Shown here: one piece after another, positions 23,904 through 32,284 of the stretch
Numbering within the stretch: position 1 is the stretch's first letter
How the letters are laid out: each line of letters opens with the position of its first letter
Source of the DNA: DASQZK01 sp963771005
Lineage (GTDB): Bacteria; Bacteroidota; Bacteroidia; Bacteroidales; GCA-2748055
DNA: 64,000 nt
NCBI GenBank assembly: GCA_963771005.1
Contig: CAVYRO010000010.1
Span: forward strand, 62,001 to 126,000
Reading direction: 5' to 3'
Program-made: the position numbers and the translations under genes
Notes under the pieces: model-generated
Told to the model about the DNA's origin: nothing
Database searches by the model: none
What the model saw: only the letters and a program-made list of their open reading frames with translations

Positions 23904-25685
23904 ATGATAAACCTTATGATAAACGGATTGCCTGTTTCGGTTGAGGAAGGAACCACAATTCTCGATGCGGCAAAAAAACTGAACTTCAGAATACCGACGC
24001 TGTGTTATCACCAGGACCTTTGCATTGCCGGGAACTGCCGGGTTTGTGTGGTTGAGCAGGTCGGAGGGAAAGCGCTCGTAGCAGCTTGTGCCGTCCCGGC
24101 CTGCGAGGGCATGGAGATCAATACCAATAGCCTTAAGGTAAGATCCGCGCGGAAACATATCATAGAATTGCTTTTGTCGGAACACAATGCCGATTGCACG
24201 AAATGCTACAAGAACGGGAGCTGTGAACTGCAGGCCCTGGCTAACGAATACAGCGTTGGTGACCATCTGTTCATTGACCTTGTGAACGGTCATGCGCACA
24301 TGATCGATATCACTTCTCCTTCGATAATGAAAGATGACAGTAAATGCATCCGCTGTCAGCGCTGTGTGCGTACATGCGGGGAGTTGCAGGGCGTTCATGC
24401 ACTCACTGTCGCAAACAAAGGATCCGAGCAGAGGATCAGCACCTTCTTTAACAAGACCATGTACGAGATCGTGTGCACCAACTGCGGCCAGTGCGTCAAT
24501 CGCTGTCCTACGGGCGCTCTCGTGGAAAGAAGTTATACGGAGGAGGTATGGGACGCTATTCTGGATCCGGAAAAACACGTGGTTGTGCAGACAGCCCCGG
24601 CCGTCAGAGTCGGGCTCGGTGAAGCCCTCGGCCTGCCTGCCGGCGAAAGGGTAACAGGAAAGATGGTGGCTGCATTGAAAAGGCTGGGATTCGACAGTGT
24701 GCTCGACACGGATTTCACAGCTGACCTAACCATCATGGAGGAAGGTACCGAGTTGCTTACACGGCTGAAGAAAGTCCTTGTCGAAAAGGATAAATCCGTC
24801 GCCCTCCCGTTAACCACCTCATGTTCGCCGGGCTGGATCAAATTCATTGAACATATCTATCCGGACTTCCTGATGAATGTTTCATCATGCAAATCGCCCC
24901 AGCAAATGTTCGGCGCCCTTGCCAAGACCTATTACGCTCAAAAGAGAAAACTCGATCCGGAGAAAATAGTCAGCGTTTCCATAATGCCCTGTACAGCCAA
25001 GAAATTTGAAGCCGACAGACCCGAGATGAGATCAAGCGGGTATAAAGATGTTGATTATGTGCTTACTACCCGTGAACTGGCGAGGATGATAAGGCAGGCA
25101 GGAGTGAATTTCCAACGGCTCGATGATATGTCATATGATAGTGTCATGGGTGAATCAACAGGAGCAGCCGTGATTTTCGGAGCCACGGGAGGGGTTATGG
25201 AAGCCGCGCTTCGTACGGCTTATGAGATTGTCACAGGCAGGGAAGTCCCTTTTAAGGATCTAAATATTATGCCCGTCAGAGGTATGGAAGGCGTAAGGGA
25301 AGCTTCGATAAAGATCCAGGGCTGCCAGCCCGAATGGGATTTTCTGGAAGGGATTGTGCTGAAATGTGCCGTAGCCCATGGCCTCGTTAACGCCCGGAAA
25401 ATTATGCAAGCCGTTAAAGAGAAAAAAGCCGAATATCATTTTATCGAGATCATGGCCTGCCCGGGCGGATGCCTGGGTGGCGGCGGACAGCCTATCCCGA
25501 CCAATGCTAAGATAAGGGACAAAAGAGCCAGAGCCATCTATGATGAGGATATGGGAATGCCCATGAGAAAATCACACGAAAATCCTGAAATCGTCCAGCT
25601 ATATAAAGAATTTCTCGGTGAGCCCAACGGGCACAGGTCGCATGAACTACTGCATACGCATTATACCGGTCGCAATACATATTAA
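23904..25685 (+). CDS. hydA: [FeFe]-hydrogenase catalytic subunit, M3-type
   Basis: Catalytic subunit of 593 residues that evolves or oxidises H2. Domains in order: plant-type [2Fe-2S] ferredoxin (Cys34, 45, 48, 62), His-Cys [4Fe-4S] site (His94, Cys98, 101, 107), two-[4Fe-4S] ferredoxin domain (Cys148-158 and 191-201), then the H-cluster domain. H-cluster motifs are L1 TSCSPGW at 305-311, L2 MPCTAKKFEADRP with Cys363, and L3 EIMACPGGCLGGGGQP with Cys519 and Cys523. L1 has serine in place of the second cysteine of the more familiar TSCCPGW. I recall the same variant from other NAD(P)-linked HydA proteins. The gene follows hydB by 26 bp and ends before a strong terminator. The maturases hydE, hydF and hydG are not in the window. 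Confidence 0.95.
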   Translation: MINLMINGLPVSVEEGTTILDAAKKLNFRIPTLCYHQDLCIAGNCRVCVVEQVGGKALVAACAVPACEGMEINTNSLKVRSARKHIIELLLSEHNADCTKCYKNGSCELQALANEYSVGDHLFIDLVNGHAHMIDITSPSIMKDDSKCIRCQRCVRTCGELQGVHALTVANKGSEQRISTFFNKTMYEIVCTNCGQCVNRCPTGALVERSYTEEVWDAILDPEKHVVVQTAPAVRVGLGEALGLPAGERVTGKMVAALKRLGFDSVLDTDFTADLTIMEEGTELLTRLKKVLVEKDKSVALPLTTSCSPGWIKFIEHIYPDFLMNVSSCKSPQQMFGALAKTYYAQKRKLDPEKIVSVSIMPCTAKKFEADRPEMRSSGYKDVDYVLTTRELARMIRQAGVNFQRLDDMSYDSVMGESTGAAVIFGATGGVMEAALRTAYEIVTGREVPFKDLNIMPVRGMEGVREASIKIQGCQPEWDFLEGIVLKCAVAHGLVNARKIMQAVKEKKAEYHFIEIMACPGGCLGGGGQPIPTNAKIRDKRARAIYDEDMGMPMRKSHENPEIVQLYKEFLGEPNGHRSHELLHTHYTGRNTY

Positions 25686-25711
25686 CCAACTGACCTTTCT
25701 TTTTTCACGTT

Positions 25712-25741
25712 AAAGCCGTTCGTAAAAGAACGGCTTTTTTT
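25712..25741 (+). terminator. Rho-independent terminator of the hydrogenase operon
   Basis: AAAGCCGTTC (25712-25721) pairs perfectly with GAACGGCTTT (25728-25737) around GTAAAA. The right arm runs into a stretch of seven T residues. It lies 27 bp after the hydA stop. Confidence 0.9.
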
Positions 25742-25917
25742 ATCCTGAAATGAACAGTTTACGGCTACATATAGTTACATTATCAGCAAATCAGTATTTT
25801 ATGCAAGCCTAAAAAATAACCGGTGAAGGGATAAGTTCTATACCGGGAGCCCGGAAGACCGGATTTTACTGACCGGTTTAAAAGTCCAAAAAAAGAAAAT
25901 TAATTAACCCCATTTCC

Positions 25918-27216
25918 ATGAATAAATTGATTGCAACTATCGCATCTATTTCCATCCTCTTCCTGATGGGATGCTTCGATTCAGGTTCCAATGTGACGGA
26001 TAATTCCGCGCAGTATATCGATTCCTCTCTTACCCTTCCCGGTGGCTTCAGTGCCTATGTAGTGGCAGATAATCTCGGTCACGGCCGTCATATTGCCGTG
26101 AACGAAAACGGAGATATCTACGTTTCCCTCGACAATTTGAAGAATAAAAAAGGGATAGTGGCATTAAGGGATACCGACGGTGATACAAATGCCGACAGCA
26201 TTGCCTACTTCGGCGATTATTCAGGCACAGGGATCGGCATTCATAAAGGATACCTTTATTTCAGCACCGATATGGAGGTAATGAGGTACAAAATGCAACC
26301 GGATGATCTTGTCCCGGATCCTATCCGTGAACTGATCGTGACGGGATTCCCGGAACAACATCAGCATTCCGCCAAAGCGTTCACTTTTGATAACAACGGC
26401 CACATTTATGTAAATGTAGGCGCCCCTTCCAATGCCTGCATGGAACAAACCCGTACGAAGGGATCACCGGGAATGGATCCGTGTCCTCTGCTCGAAAGAC
26501 ATGCAGGCATCTGGCAGTTTGCCGACGATAAACAGTCGCAGGAACAGGAAACCGACGGACACCGCTTTACCACCGGAACTCGTAATGTTGTGGCCCTGGA
26601 TTGGAATGATAAACAGGATCATCTTTATATCGTAATGCACGGAAGAGATCAACTTTACCAGTTCTTTCCGGAACTTTACACCGCACAGCAGGGAGCCGAA
26701 CTGCCTGCCGAGGAGTTCTTTTTGCTTGAGGATGGTTCGGATTGCGGATGGCCGTACTGCTATTACGATCAGATCCAACAGAAAAAAGTACTCGCTCCGG
26801 AATATGGCGGTGACGGTAAAATGGTGGGAAGATGTGAAAGTAAAACAGATCCAATTCTTGGTTTTCCGGGTCATCTTGCACCCAACGATCTTCTCTTTTA
26901 TACGGGTGACCAGTTCCCCGAAAAATATAAAAATGGCGCCTTCATCGCCTTTCACGGATCCTGGAACCGGAGCCCCCTTGAGCAGGAGGGTTTTTATGTC
27001 GTATTCGTACCTTTTGAAGGCGACTTTCCCTCCGGAAATTGGGAAGTTTTTGCCGACGGCTTTGCCGGGGACGGCAAGATCATGAGCCCGGGTGATGCTA
27101 AATACCGTCCCTGCGGATTGGCTCAGGGCCCCGACGGTTCTCTATTCGTAGTTGATTCGAACGAAGGGAAGGTTTGGAAGATCAAGTACAGGAAAAATGA
27201 TGGGACAGATGAATAA
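25918..27216 (+). CDS. Sorbosone/glucose dehydrogenase-like beta-propeller lipoprotein
   Basis: Lipoprotein of 432 residues with lipobox LMGC (Cys19). The mature part is a six-bladed beta-propeller resembling L-sorbosone dehydrogenase and soluble quinoprotein glucose dehydrogenase. Features are GRHIAVNENGDIYVSL in the first blade, QHSAKAFTFDNNGHIYVN, FTTGTRNVVALDW in the middle, SDCGWPYCYYD, and AFIAFHGSWNRSPLEQ toward the end. Such enzymes use PQQ and donate electrons to a c-type cytochrome. A cytochrome c lipoprotein is the next gene on the same strand, 206 bp downstream, so the two probably form a periplasmic oxidation system. The sugar or alcohol substrate and use of PQQ are inferred from family. 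Confidence 0.83.
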   Translation: MNKLIATIASISILFLMGCFDSGSNVTDNSAQYIDSSLTLPGGFSAYVVADNLGHGRHIAVNENGDIYVSLDNLKNKKGIVALRDTDGDTNADSIAYFGDYSGTGIGIHKGYLYFSTDMEVMRYKMQPDDLVPDPIRELIVTGFPEQHQHSAKAFTFDNNGHIYVNVGAPSNACMEQTRTKGSPGMDPCPLLERHAGIWQFADDKQSQEQETDGHRFTTGTRNVVALDWNDKQDHLYIVMHGRDQLYQFFPELYTAQQGAELPAEEFFLLEDGSDCGWPYCYYDQIQQKKVLAPEYGGDGKMVGRCESKTDPILGFPGHLAPNDLLFYTGDQFPEKYKNGAFIAFHGSWNRSPLEQEGFYVVFVPFEGDFPSGNWEVFADGFAGDGKIMSPGDAKYRPCGLAQGPDGSLFVVDSNEGKVWKIKYRKNDGTDE

Positions 27217-27246
27217 TTATCCTTCACCCTCTTGAATGAAGTCACC

Positions 27247-27269
27247 GGTCCCTGAGCGGAGCCGAAGGG
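27247..27269. repeat. REP-like sequence (GGTCCCTGAGCGGAGCCGAA core)
   Basis: The stretch beginning GGTCCCTGAGCGG and ending CCGAAGGG resembles a dispersed bacterial intergenic repeat remembered from many genomes, with CCCT...AGGG complementary ends. It sits between the dehydrogenase and cytochrome genes. Only one copy is seen in this window. Confidence 0.35.
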
Positions 27270-27422
27270 TTATCGAGTTTTCTGGCAAACACTAATTAGG
27301 TATAAACATCAAATAAATCCCAAACAGTAAATATTGAAATTTTTTTAATATCCGGGGTTTTAATGTCTGTTCTCTCCGTGTTTTGTTTTTTTCGTATGTC
27401 TTTTTAATCTACACACTGCCAC

Positions 27423-27911
27423 ATGAAAATTTTAAGTTTTACCGCGCTTGCCTTGTTTGTCTCCTGTGCCGGAAATCCGGGAAAAAAGGAGAATAATGCC
27501 GATTCTGCCACCCGGGAAATTTCAGGAGCCGTTACTCAAAAAATAGACACTGCAAAGATCACTGTACCCGGGGAGATTATGGAAAGAGGAAAAACGGTAT
27601 ATGATGCGAACTGCCTGGCATGTCACCAGGCTGATGGTTCAGGCAATCCGGGAATGTACCCGCCACTCGGTCAGACAGAGAAAGTTCTGGGCGACAAGAA
27701 AGAACTGATCCGGATCGTTATCAACGGACTTTCCGGCGAGATTGAGGTAAAGGGAGATACTTATTATCAGGCCATGCCTCCCCAGGGTTTTTTGTCAGAC
27801 AGGCAGATCGCCGATGTGCTGACCTATGTACGTAATTCTTTTGGGAATTCCGCCCCGGTGGTCGAAGAGGGAGAGGTTAACGAGGTCAGATCTGAAAAAG
27901 ATCATTCGTAA
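27423..27911 (+). CDS. Class I cytochrome c lipoprotein
   Basis: A 162-residue lipoprotein (lipobox LFVSC, Cys15) with one haem c. The haem site is CLACH at about residues 62-66, in the context GKTVYDANCLACHQADGSG. The distal methionine is probably in YYQAMPPQGFLSD, and the C-terminal helix ADVLTYVRNSFGN completes the fold. It is a small electron carrier outside the inner membrane and likely takes electrons from the preceding beta-propeller dehydrogenase. Its last 10 bp overlap the end of the convergent prolyl-tRNA deacylase gene. Confidence 0.9.
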   Translation: MKILSFTALALFVSCAGNPGKKENNADSATREISGAVTQKIDTAKITVPGEIMERGKTVYDANCLACHQADGSGNPGMYPPLGQTEKVLGDKKELIRIVINGLSGEIEVKGDTYYQAMPPQGFLSDRQIADVLTYVRNSFGNSAPVVEEGEVNEVRSEKDHS

Positions 27912-28396
27912 AGCGCAATATACTCGAAACCATTTCCGGTTGACTTGAGGTACTTTTCAAAATCGGGGAAGGTGATTACAACAGTTGCCGTATTATCATT
28001 CGGGTGAAAACTTATCTTCTCGGCCGACCTCAGTTTGTCATCGATAAAAACATATACATGGTTCGAGCGATCATTGATGAGACCGAAAACAGATACGGAT
28101 CCCGGCCTGATCCCAAGATATCTGTTCATCCTTTCTTCCGAAGCGAAACTAAGCTTTCCCTGCTTCAGCCTTTTCTCCAGGTCGTGTATATCCAGTTGTT
28201 GCAGATGCTCGAGGATAACGAGATAATGCCTGTTCCCCTTGTGATTTCTGAAATACAGGTTCTTGCAGTGTGCCGCCCTGATATTTTGCCAGTATTTTAA
28301 TGCCTCCTCCACCGTCGGAAGAGGCGGATGCTCATATATCTCAAACGGGATCCCAAGATTTTTAAGATATTTCAGTACTATTTCCTTCTCTGTCAT
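27902..28396 (-). CDS. YbaK/ProX-type prolyl-tRNA deacylase
   Basis: Cytoplasmic trans-editing protein of 164 residues in the YbaK/EbsC/ProX family. It hydrolyses alanine (or cysteine) misattached to tRNA-Pro. Family features are IPFEIYEHPPLPTVEEALKYW near the start, AHCKNLYFRNHKGNRHYLVIL with the conserved lysine, LGIRPGSVSVFGLIND in the active-site region, and FHPNDNTATVVI near the end. These fit the ProX (ProXp-ala, PrdX-like) branch better than YbaK proper. The open frame extends 129 bp further upstream without an ATG-type family start, so ATG at 28396 is used. Confidence 0.9.
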   Translation of the reverse strand: MTEKEIVLKYLKNLGIPFEIYEHPPLPTVEEALKYWQNIRAAHCKNLYFRNHKGNRHYLVILEHLQQLDIHDLEKRLKQGKLSFASEERMNRYLGIRPGSVSVFGLINDRSNHVYVFIDDKLRSAEKISFHPNDNTATVVITFPDFEKYLKSTGNGFEYIALYE

Positions 28397-28574
28397 AAAC
28401 GTGAAATGTGACCTAAACAAAGATAAAGAATATTCCCCTATCCAGGCATCCGTAATGACAGGTCGCGACCTGTTACTGCGATCATGCCCACTCCCCATGT
28501 TACGCACCCCCCCATTAAATACCAAAGAAAGACTTCATTCCTTAATTAATTCTTAAATTTGGCCATCTTTTTTA

Positions 28575-30413
28575 ATGATGATGCGACCCAGACTGTTATT
28601 TCTGATCAGATATTATATTTTCTGGATCCTGATCTTTGTCGGCCAGAAAATTATTTTTCTTGCATACAACAACCGGGAATCTCTTGAACTTAAGTTCTCA
28701 ACCTGGTTTCGAATCCTTTGGAACGGTCTAAAAATGGATCTTTCCGCAGGTGCTTATATTCTCTTCGTACCGGTCATTGCCATTCTTGCAGGAGTAATCA
28801 CGGGTCCTAAATTTCTGCGGTTCTTCCTGAATATTTACACGGCGATCATCCTTTTCATCGTGCTTGGTCTGGGTATAGTGGATACCGATCTTTATTCATA
28901 TTGGGGGTTCAGGCTCGATATCACACCGCTGCTTTACCTCAGGACACCCGGCGAAGCCATGGCTTCGGTCGGTTTTGCAGAAATTTTGCTTTTCCTGATA
29001 CTCTTCGCAATCCTTTATTTCCTCTGCTGGCGTTTATACCGGACGGCAGTGAGACCTTCGGACCTGGACAGGCAGGGGAGATGGTGGCAGATAATCCCTG
29101 CTTCACTTCTCATAATGGCTTTGCTTTTCATTCCTGCCCGGGGAGGTTTCGGCGTAGTTCCCATGAATGTGGCCTCCGTATATTTCAGTCCCCGGCGATT
29201 TGCCAACCACAGCGCCATCAATGTATTGTGGAATACCATTTATTCCATTACAGAAAGGAAAAAACTGCAGGAAGGTCATCGTTTCATGGACGATGGCCAG
29301 GCTGAAAAAATATTCAATTCCCTCATGAATGAAAATGCACACAAGGATGTGCGACTTGTGAAGGACGATCCCAATATCATGCTCATCATCCTTGAAAGTT
29401 TCTCGGATAAGATCATTTCGGAGCTGGGTGGCGAACAGGGTGTAACTCCCGAGCTGAATAAACTCTGCCGGGGATCTTCAGTTGTTTTTGAAAATTTTTA
29501 TGCATCGGGCGACCGTTCGGACAAAGGCATGATCACCATTTTCAGCGGCTTCCCGGCACAACCCACAACTTCCATCATGGTTTATCCCTCCAAGTCGGAA
29601 AACCTGCCTTTTCTGTTCAGGGACTTCTCAAAAAGGAAGTATAATACGGCTTTTTACTACGGGGGTGATCTGAATTTTGCCAATTTCAGGGCTTATTTTT
29701 CCAATCCGTATATCGACCGTCTGATCACGGTACATGATTTTCCCGATTCCCTTCGCATGCAGAAATGGGGAGTTCCCGATGAATATCTCTTCCACAGGAT
29801 ATTAAGTGATATAGACAATACAAAAGGGAAATTTTTTTATTCCTGTTTCACCCTGAGCAGCCATGAGCCTTTCGATGTTCCGATGGAACCGGTGTTTGAT
29901 GATAATAACCGCGATAACCGGTGCCGTAACTCATTTTATTATACCGACCGTTGCCTTGGAAATTTTCTTGACAGCGCAAGGCACAAAGTCTGGTGGGAGA
30001 ACACCCTTGTCATCATTATTGCCGACCATGGCTCAAGAAGTCCTGGCAATACACCCAATCATGTGGAAAAGAAATTCAGGATCCCCATGATCTGGACCGG
30101 TGGGGCTCTCCTCAAAGACAGTCTGATCACAAAGACGGGAAGCCAGACGGATATTCCGGCAACCCTCCTCAGCCAGTTCGGCCTGCCCCATGATGAATTT
30201 CCCTATTCCAAGGATATATTGAACCCGGTTGGCCCGTCTTTCGCCTTCTACGCCTTCAATGACGGCTTCGGTTTTAAAACCGACAGCTCCTTTGTCATCT
30301 GGGACAACGTCTATAACAAGGCTATCGAAGAATCCGGGAGAGGTACAGACGCGGCCGTTAAGGAGGGCAAGGCTTTTTTACAGGTTTTATCATCGGATTT
30401 TCTATCGAAATAA
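28575..30413 (+). CDS. LTA synthase-like phosphoglycerol transferase (sulfatase fold)
   Basis: Membrane enzyme of 612 residues. The N-terminal 185 residues hold about five membrane segments, and the rest is an extracytoplasmic alkaline-phosphatase/sulfatase domain. Metal ligands include Glu274 in IILESFSD and the IIIADHGSRSPGN motif. The nucleophile region is GDRSDKGMITIF, giving Ser315 where relatives usually have threonine. The fold is that of LtaS and OpgB, which move glycerol-phosphate from phosphatidylglycerol and leave diacylglycerol. The true acceptor in this Gram-negative lineage is unknown. A diacylglycerol kinase-family gene starts 7 bp later, which suits recycling of that product. 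Three ATG codons are consecutive at the start, and the first is given. Confidence 0.83.
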   Translation: MMMRPRLLFLIRYYIFWILIFVGQKIIFLAYNNRESLELKFSTWFRILWNGLKMDLSAGAYILFVPVIAILAGVITGPKFLRFFLNIYTAIILFIVLGLGIVDTDLYSYWGFRLDITPLLYLRTPGEAMASVGFAEILLFLILFAILYFLCWRLYRTAVRPSDLDRQGRWWQIIPASLLIMALLFIPARGGFGVVPMNVASVYFSPRRFANHSAINVLWNTIYSITERKKLQEGHRFMDDGQAEKIFNSLMNENAHKDVRLVKDDPNIMLIILESFSDKIISELGGEQGVTPELNKLCRGSSVVFENFYASGDRSDKGMITIFSGFPAQPTTSIMVYPSKSENLPFLFRDFSKRKYNTAFYYGGDLNFANFRAYFSNPYIDRLITVHDFPDSLRMQKWGVPDEYLFHRILSDIDNTKGKFFYSCFTLSSHEPFDVPMEPVFDDNNRDNRCRNSFYYTDRCLGNFLDSARHKVWWENTLVIIIADHGSRSPGNTPNHVEKKFRIPMIWTGGALLKDSLITKTGSQTDIPATLLSQFGLPHDEFPYSKDILNPVGPSFAFYAFNDGFGFKTDSSFVIWDNVYNKAIEESGRGTDAAVKEGKAFLQVLSSDFLSK

Positions 30414-30420
30414 GATTACC

Positions 30421-31311
30421 ATGTCCAGCGAAAGCATCACTTTCATTATCAACCCCATTGCCGGAGGCCGTGATAAGAATAAATTCGTAAGGAAGCTGCG
30501 AAAAACCTTCGACAGCAGTAGCCGCAACGTGAATATTTTTTTTACGCTTCACCAGGGCCATGCTTTTGATATGGCCGCGGCTGAGGTTTCCAATGGAACG
30601 GCAATGGTTGTGGCGGTGGGCGGAGACGGGACAATAAATGAAGTTGCCAGGGCATTGACAGGAACAGGTACGATCCTCGGGGTCATCCCGTCGGGATCGG
30701 GAAATGGTTTTGCCCGTCATTTCGGGATTCCACTTTCTCCTGGAAAAGCTTTGCAGGTTATTAAAAATGGCGAACCGGTAAATATCGATACTGCACGTGT
30801 CAACGAAAGGACTTTCATGTGTACCTCGGGGATGGGTTTCGATGCGGAGACAGGATATTACTTCAGCAAGCATTCCAAAAGAGGATTCCTATCCTATTTA
30901 CTAAGCTTTTTACGGGTATACCGGAATTACCGGCCAGAGCAGTACAGGATCCGCATCAACGGCAGGATAATGGAAACGGAAGCCTTCTTTATCAATGTTG
31001 CAAACATTTCACAGTTTGGATATCACTTTTATGTAGCACCGGCGGCATCTGCACAGGACGGGTTGCTCGATTTGATCGTGGTGAGAAAATTCCCAAAATG
31101 GAAAGGCATCTTTCTTGCTATCCGGTCTTTTTCAGGGACCTTTCACAACAGCAGGTATGTTTATTCCGAAAGGGCGGAGGAACTGACAATTCTTGAACCC
31201 GGCGGATCCAAGATCATCCATATTGACGGGGATCCCGCTATTTTTGAGGGGCAGGTGCATTACCGCCTGATACCGGGAGCACTGAAGGTTATGCTTCCCG
31301 GGCCGGTATGA
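30421..31311 (+). CDS. Diacylglycerol/lipid kinase family protein
   Basis: Cytoplasmic lipid kinase of 296 residues (DagK/YegS/BmrU family). It begins ITFIINPIAGGRDKNK, a family start, and has the nucleotide motif GGDGTINEVARAL followed by GVIPSGSGNGFARHFGIP. The C-terminal beta-sandwich ends with IIHIDGDPAIFEG, including the conserved D-G-D. It probably phosphorylates diacylglycerol to phosphatidic acid. The reading frame stays open upstream into the previous gene, but ATG at 30421 is the natural start. Spacing of 7 bp to the LtaS-like gene makes a two-gene operon. A bidirectional terminator follows. Confidence 0.9.
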   Translation: MSSESITFIINPIAGGRDKNKFVRKLRKTFDSSSRNVNIFFTLHQGHAFDMAAAEVSNGTAMVVAVGGDGTINEVARALTGTGTILGVIPSGSGNGFARHFGIPLSPGKALQVIKNGEPVNIDTARVNERTFMCTSGMGFDAETGYYFSKHSKRGFLSYLLSFLRVYRNYRPEQYRIRINGRIMETEAFFINVANISQFGYHFYVAPAASAQDGLLDLIVVRKFPKWKGIFLAIRSFSGTFHNSRYVYSERAEELTILEPGGSKIIHIDGDPAIFEGQVHYRLIPGALKVMLPGPV

Positions 31312-31393
31312 ACCGGGTTTCCTTATTATCAAAATGCATCCCCGGGTAAAGAACCCTGCATGCGATCAAAAAATCAGGGTTGCCTTCTTACCG

Positions 31394-31429
31394 AAAAAAC
31401 CCTTCTGCGCCTGTGCAAAAGGGTTTTTT
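31394..31429. terminator. Bidirectional terminator between lipid kinase and tRNA-Val
   Basis: AAAAAACCCTT (31394-31404) and AAGGGTTTTTT (31419-31429) form a perfect 11-bp stem with a 14-nt loop. A-rich and T-rich outer arms give a U-tract on either strand, so it can end both the rightward lipid-kinase operon and the leftward tRNA transcript. Confidence 0.85.
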
Positions 31430-31438
31430 ACCGAAGAG

Positions 31439-31512
31439 TGGGCAATGCTGGATTCGAACCGGCGACTTCTACCCTGTCAAGGTAGCACTCTAAACCACTG
31501 AGTTAATTGCCC
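31439..31512 (-). tRNA. tRNA-Val (anticodon GAC)
   Basis: Read on the minus strand, GGGCAAT pairs with ATTGCCC as the acceptor stem. The D stem is ACTC/GAGT, the anticodon stem CTACC/GGTAG encloses TTGACAG (anticodon GAC, valine), and the T loop is TTCGAAT. Discriminator base A follows, with no encoded CCA. The T stem GCCGG/CCAGC has one C-A mismatch in the middle, whereas relatives normally pair T-A there. Confidence 0.93.
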
Positions 31513-31536
31513 GGATGGACAAAAATAATAAATTTT

Positions 31537-32244
31537 TTAGTTTTCTTTTGAAAACAGAGCATAACGGGCAGATTTTTCCGTGGGATTTGTAAGCTCTTTG
31601 AGCTTTTCATTTCTTATGTTGAAAGTGATGGAGACATAAAATAGTTTTGTCCTGTTGAAATTGGCATAATCAACTGCTTCTCCGAAGTCAACACCCTGAA
31701 AATCCCGGTTGAGAAAGTTATTCAGATAATATTTGCACTTAAGATTTATACCACCCGGAAACTGGACCCCTGCGAAAAGTGCGGGAGCAAAACGATCTGT
31801 CCTGTCGCTGAACCATTCACTGTATTTTGATTTCACCCCGTTCACAAATCTCTTTTGTTTATAATGAAAGAAAAGTTCATAAGAGCCTCCGCCATAGACA
31901 TAGAAATGATCGGAAAAGGAGCCCAGCTTAAGGGCAACGGGTACGCCAAGGGAATAGGTTCTTCTCTTTGTTTTGATCCCGTCGACATCGGTAATGATCC
32001 CGATGTTCCGGAGACCATAGCCACTGTACATCCCGAAGTTATTGGTAAAATCGTAATGGAAATTCTGCCCCAGGTGGAGAAATGCGGTAAATCGCATATT
32101 TGTTGGGACGTTTACGCCAAGGTATTCAACATCGGCGAAGGAGAAAATAATTTCCCCGCTGTTCTCGGTATAAACCTTATCCTGGGTGAAAGCCGGGAAA
32201 AAAAGGATCCACCCAAGGACAATGATCAGGACAATTTGTTTCAT
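31537..32244 (-). CDS. Outer-membrane beta-barrel (porin-family) protein
   Basis: A 235-residue exported protein. The signal peptide MKQIVLIIVLGWILFFPAFTQ is followed by a short acidic stretch. The mature chain shows repeated amphipathic strands of a small outer-membrane barrel, including FTAFLHLGQNFHYDFTNNFGMYSGYGLRNIG, YVYGGGSYELFFHYK and LFYVSITFNIR near the C-terminus. A short tail of about 20 charged residues follows the last strand. Function and ligand are unknown. It lies 24 bp downstream of the tRNA-Val gene's 5' end and 40 bp from the 3' end of lhgO on the same strand. Confidence 0.72.
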   Translation of the reverse strand: MKQIVLIIVLGWILFFPAFTQDKVYTENSGEIIFSFADVEYLGVNVPTNMRFTAFLHLGQNFHYDFTNNFGMYSGYGLRNIGIITDVDGIKTKRRTYSLGVPVALKLGSFSDHFYVYGGGSYELFFHYKQKRFVNGVKSKYSEWFSDRTDRFAPALFAGVQFPGGINLKCKYYLNNFLNRDFQGVDFGEAVDYANFNRTKLFYVSITFNIRNEKLKELTNPTEKSARYALFSKEN

Positions 32245-32284
32245 AAGGCAGAGTATTTCATCATCATAAAATCAGGAGCATACA

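Noticed and set aside
30229..30420. N-terminal extension of the lipid kinase by 64 residues
   Set aside because: The extension overlaps the LtaS-like gene in another frame, and the family start is at the ATG at 30421.
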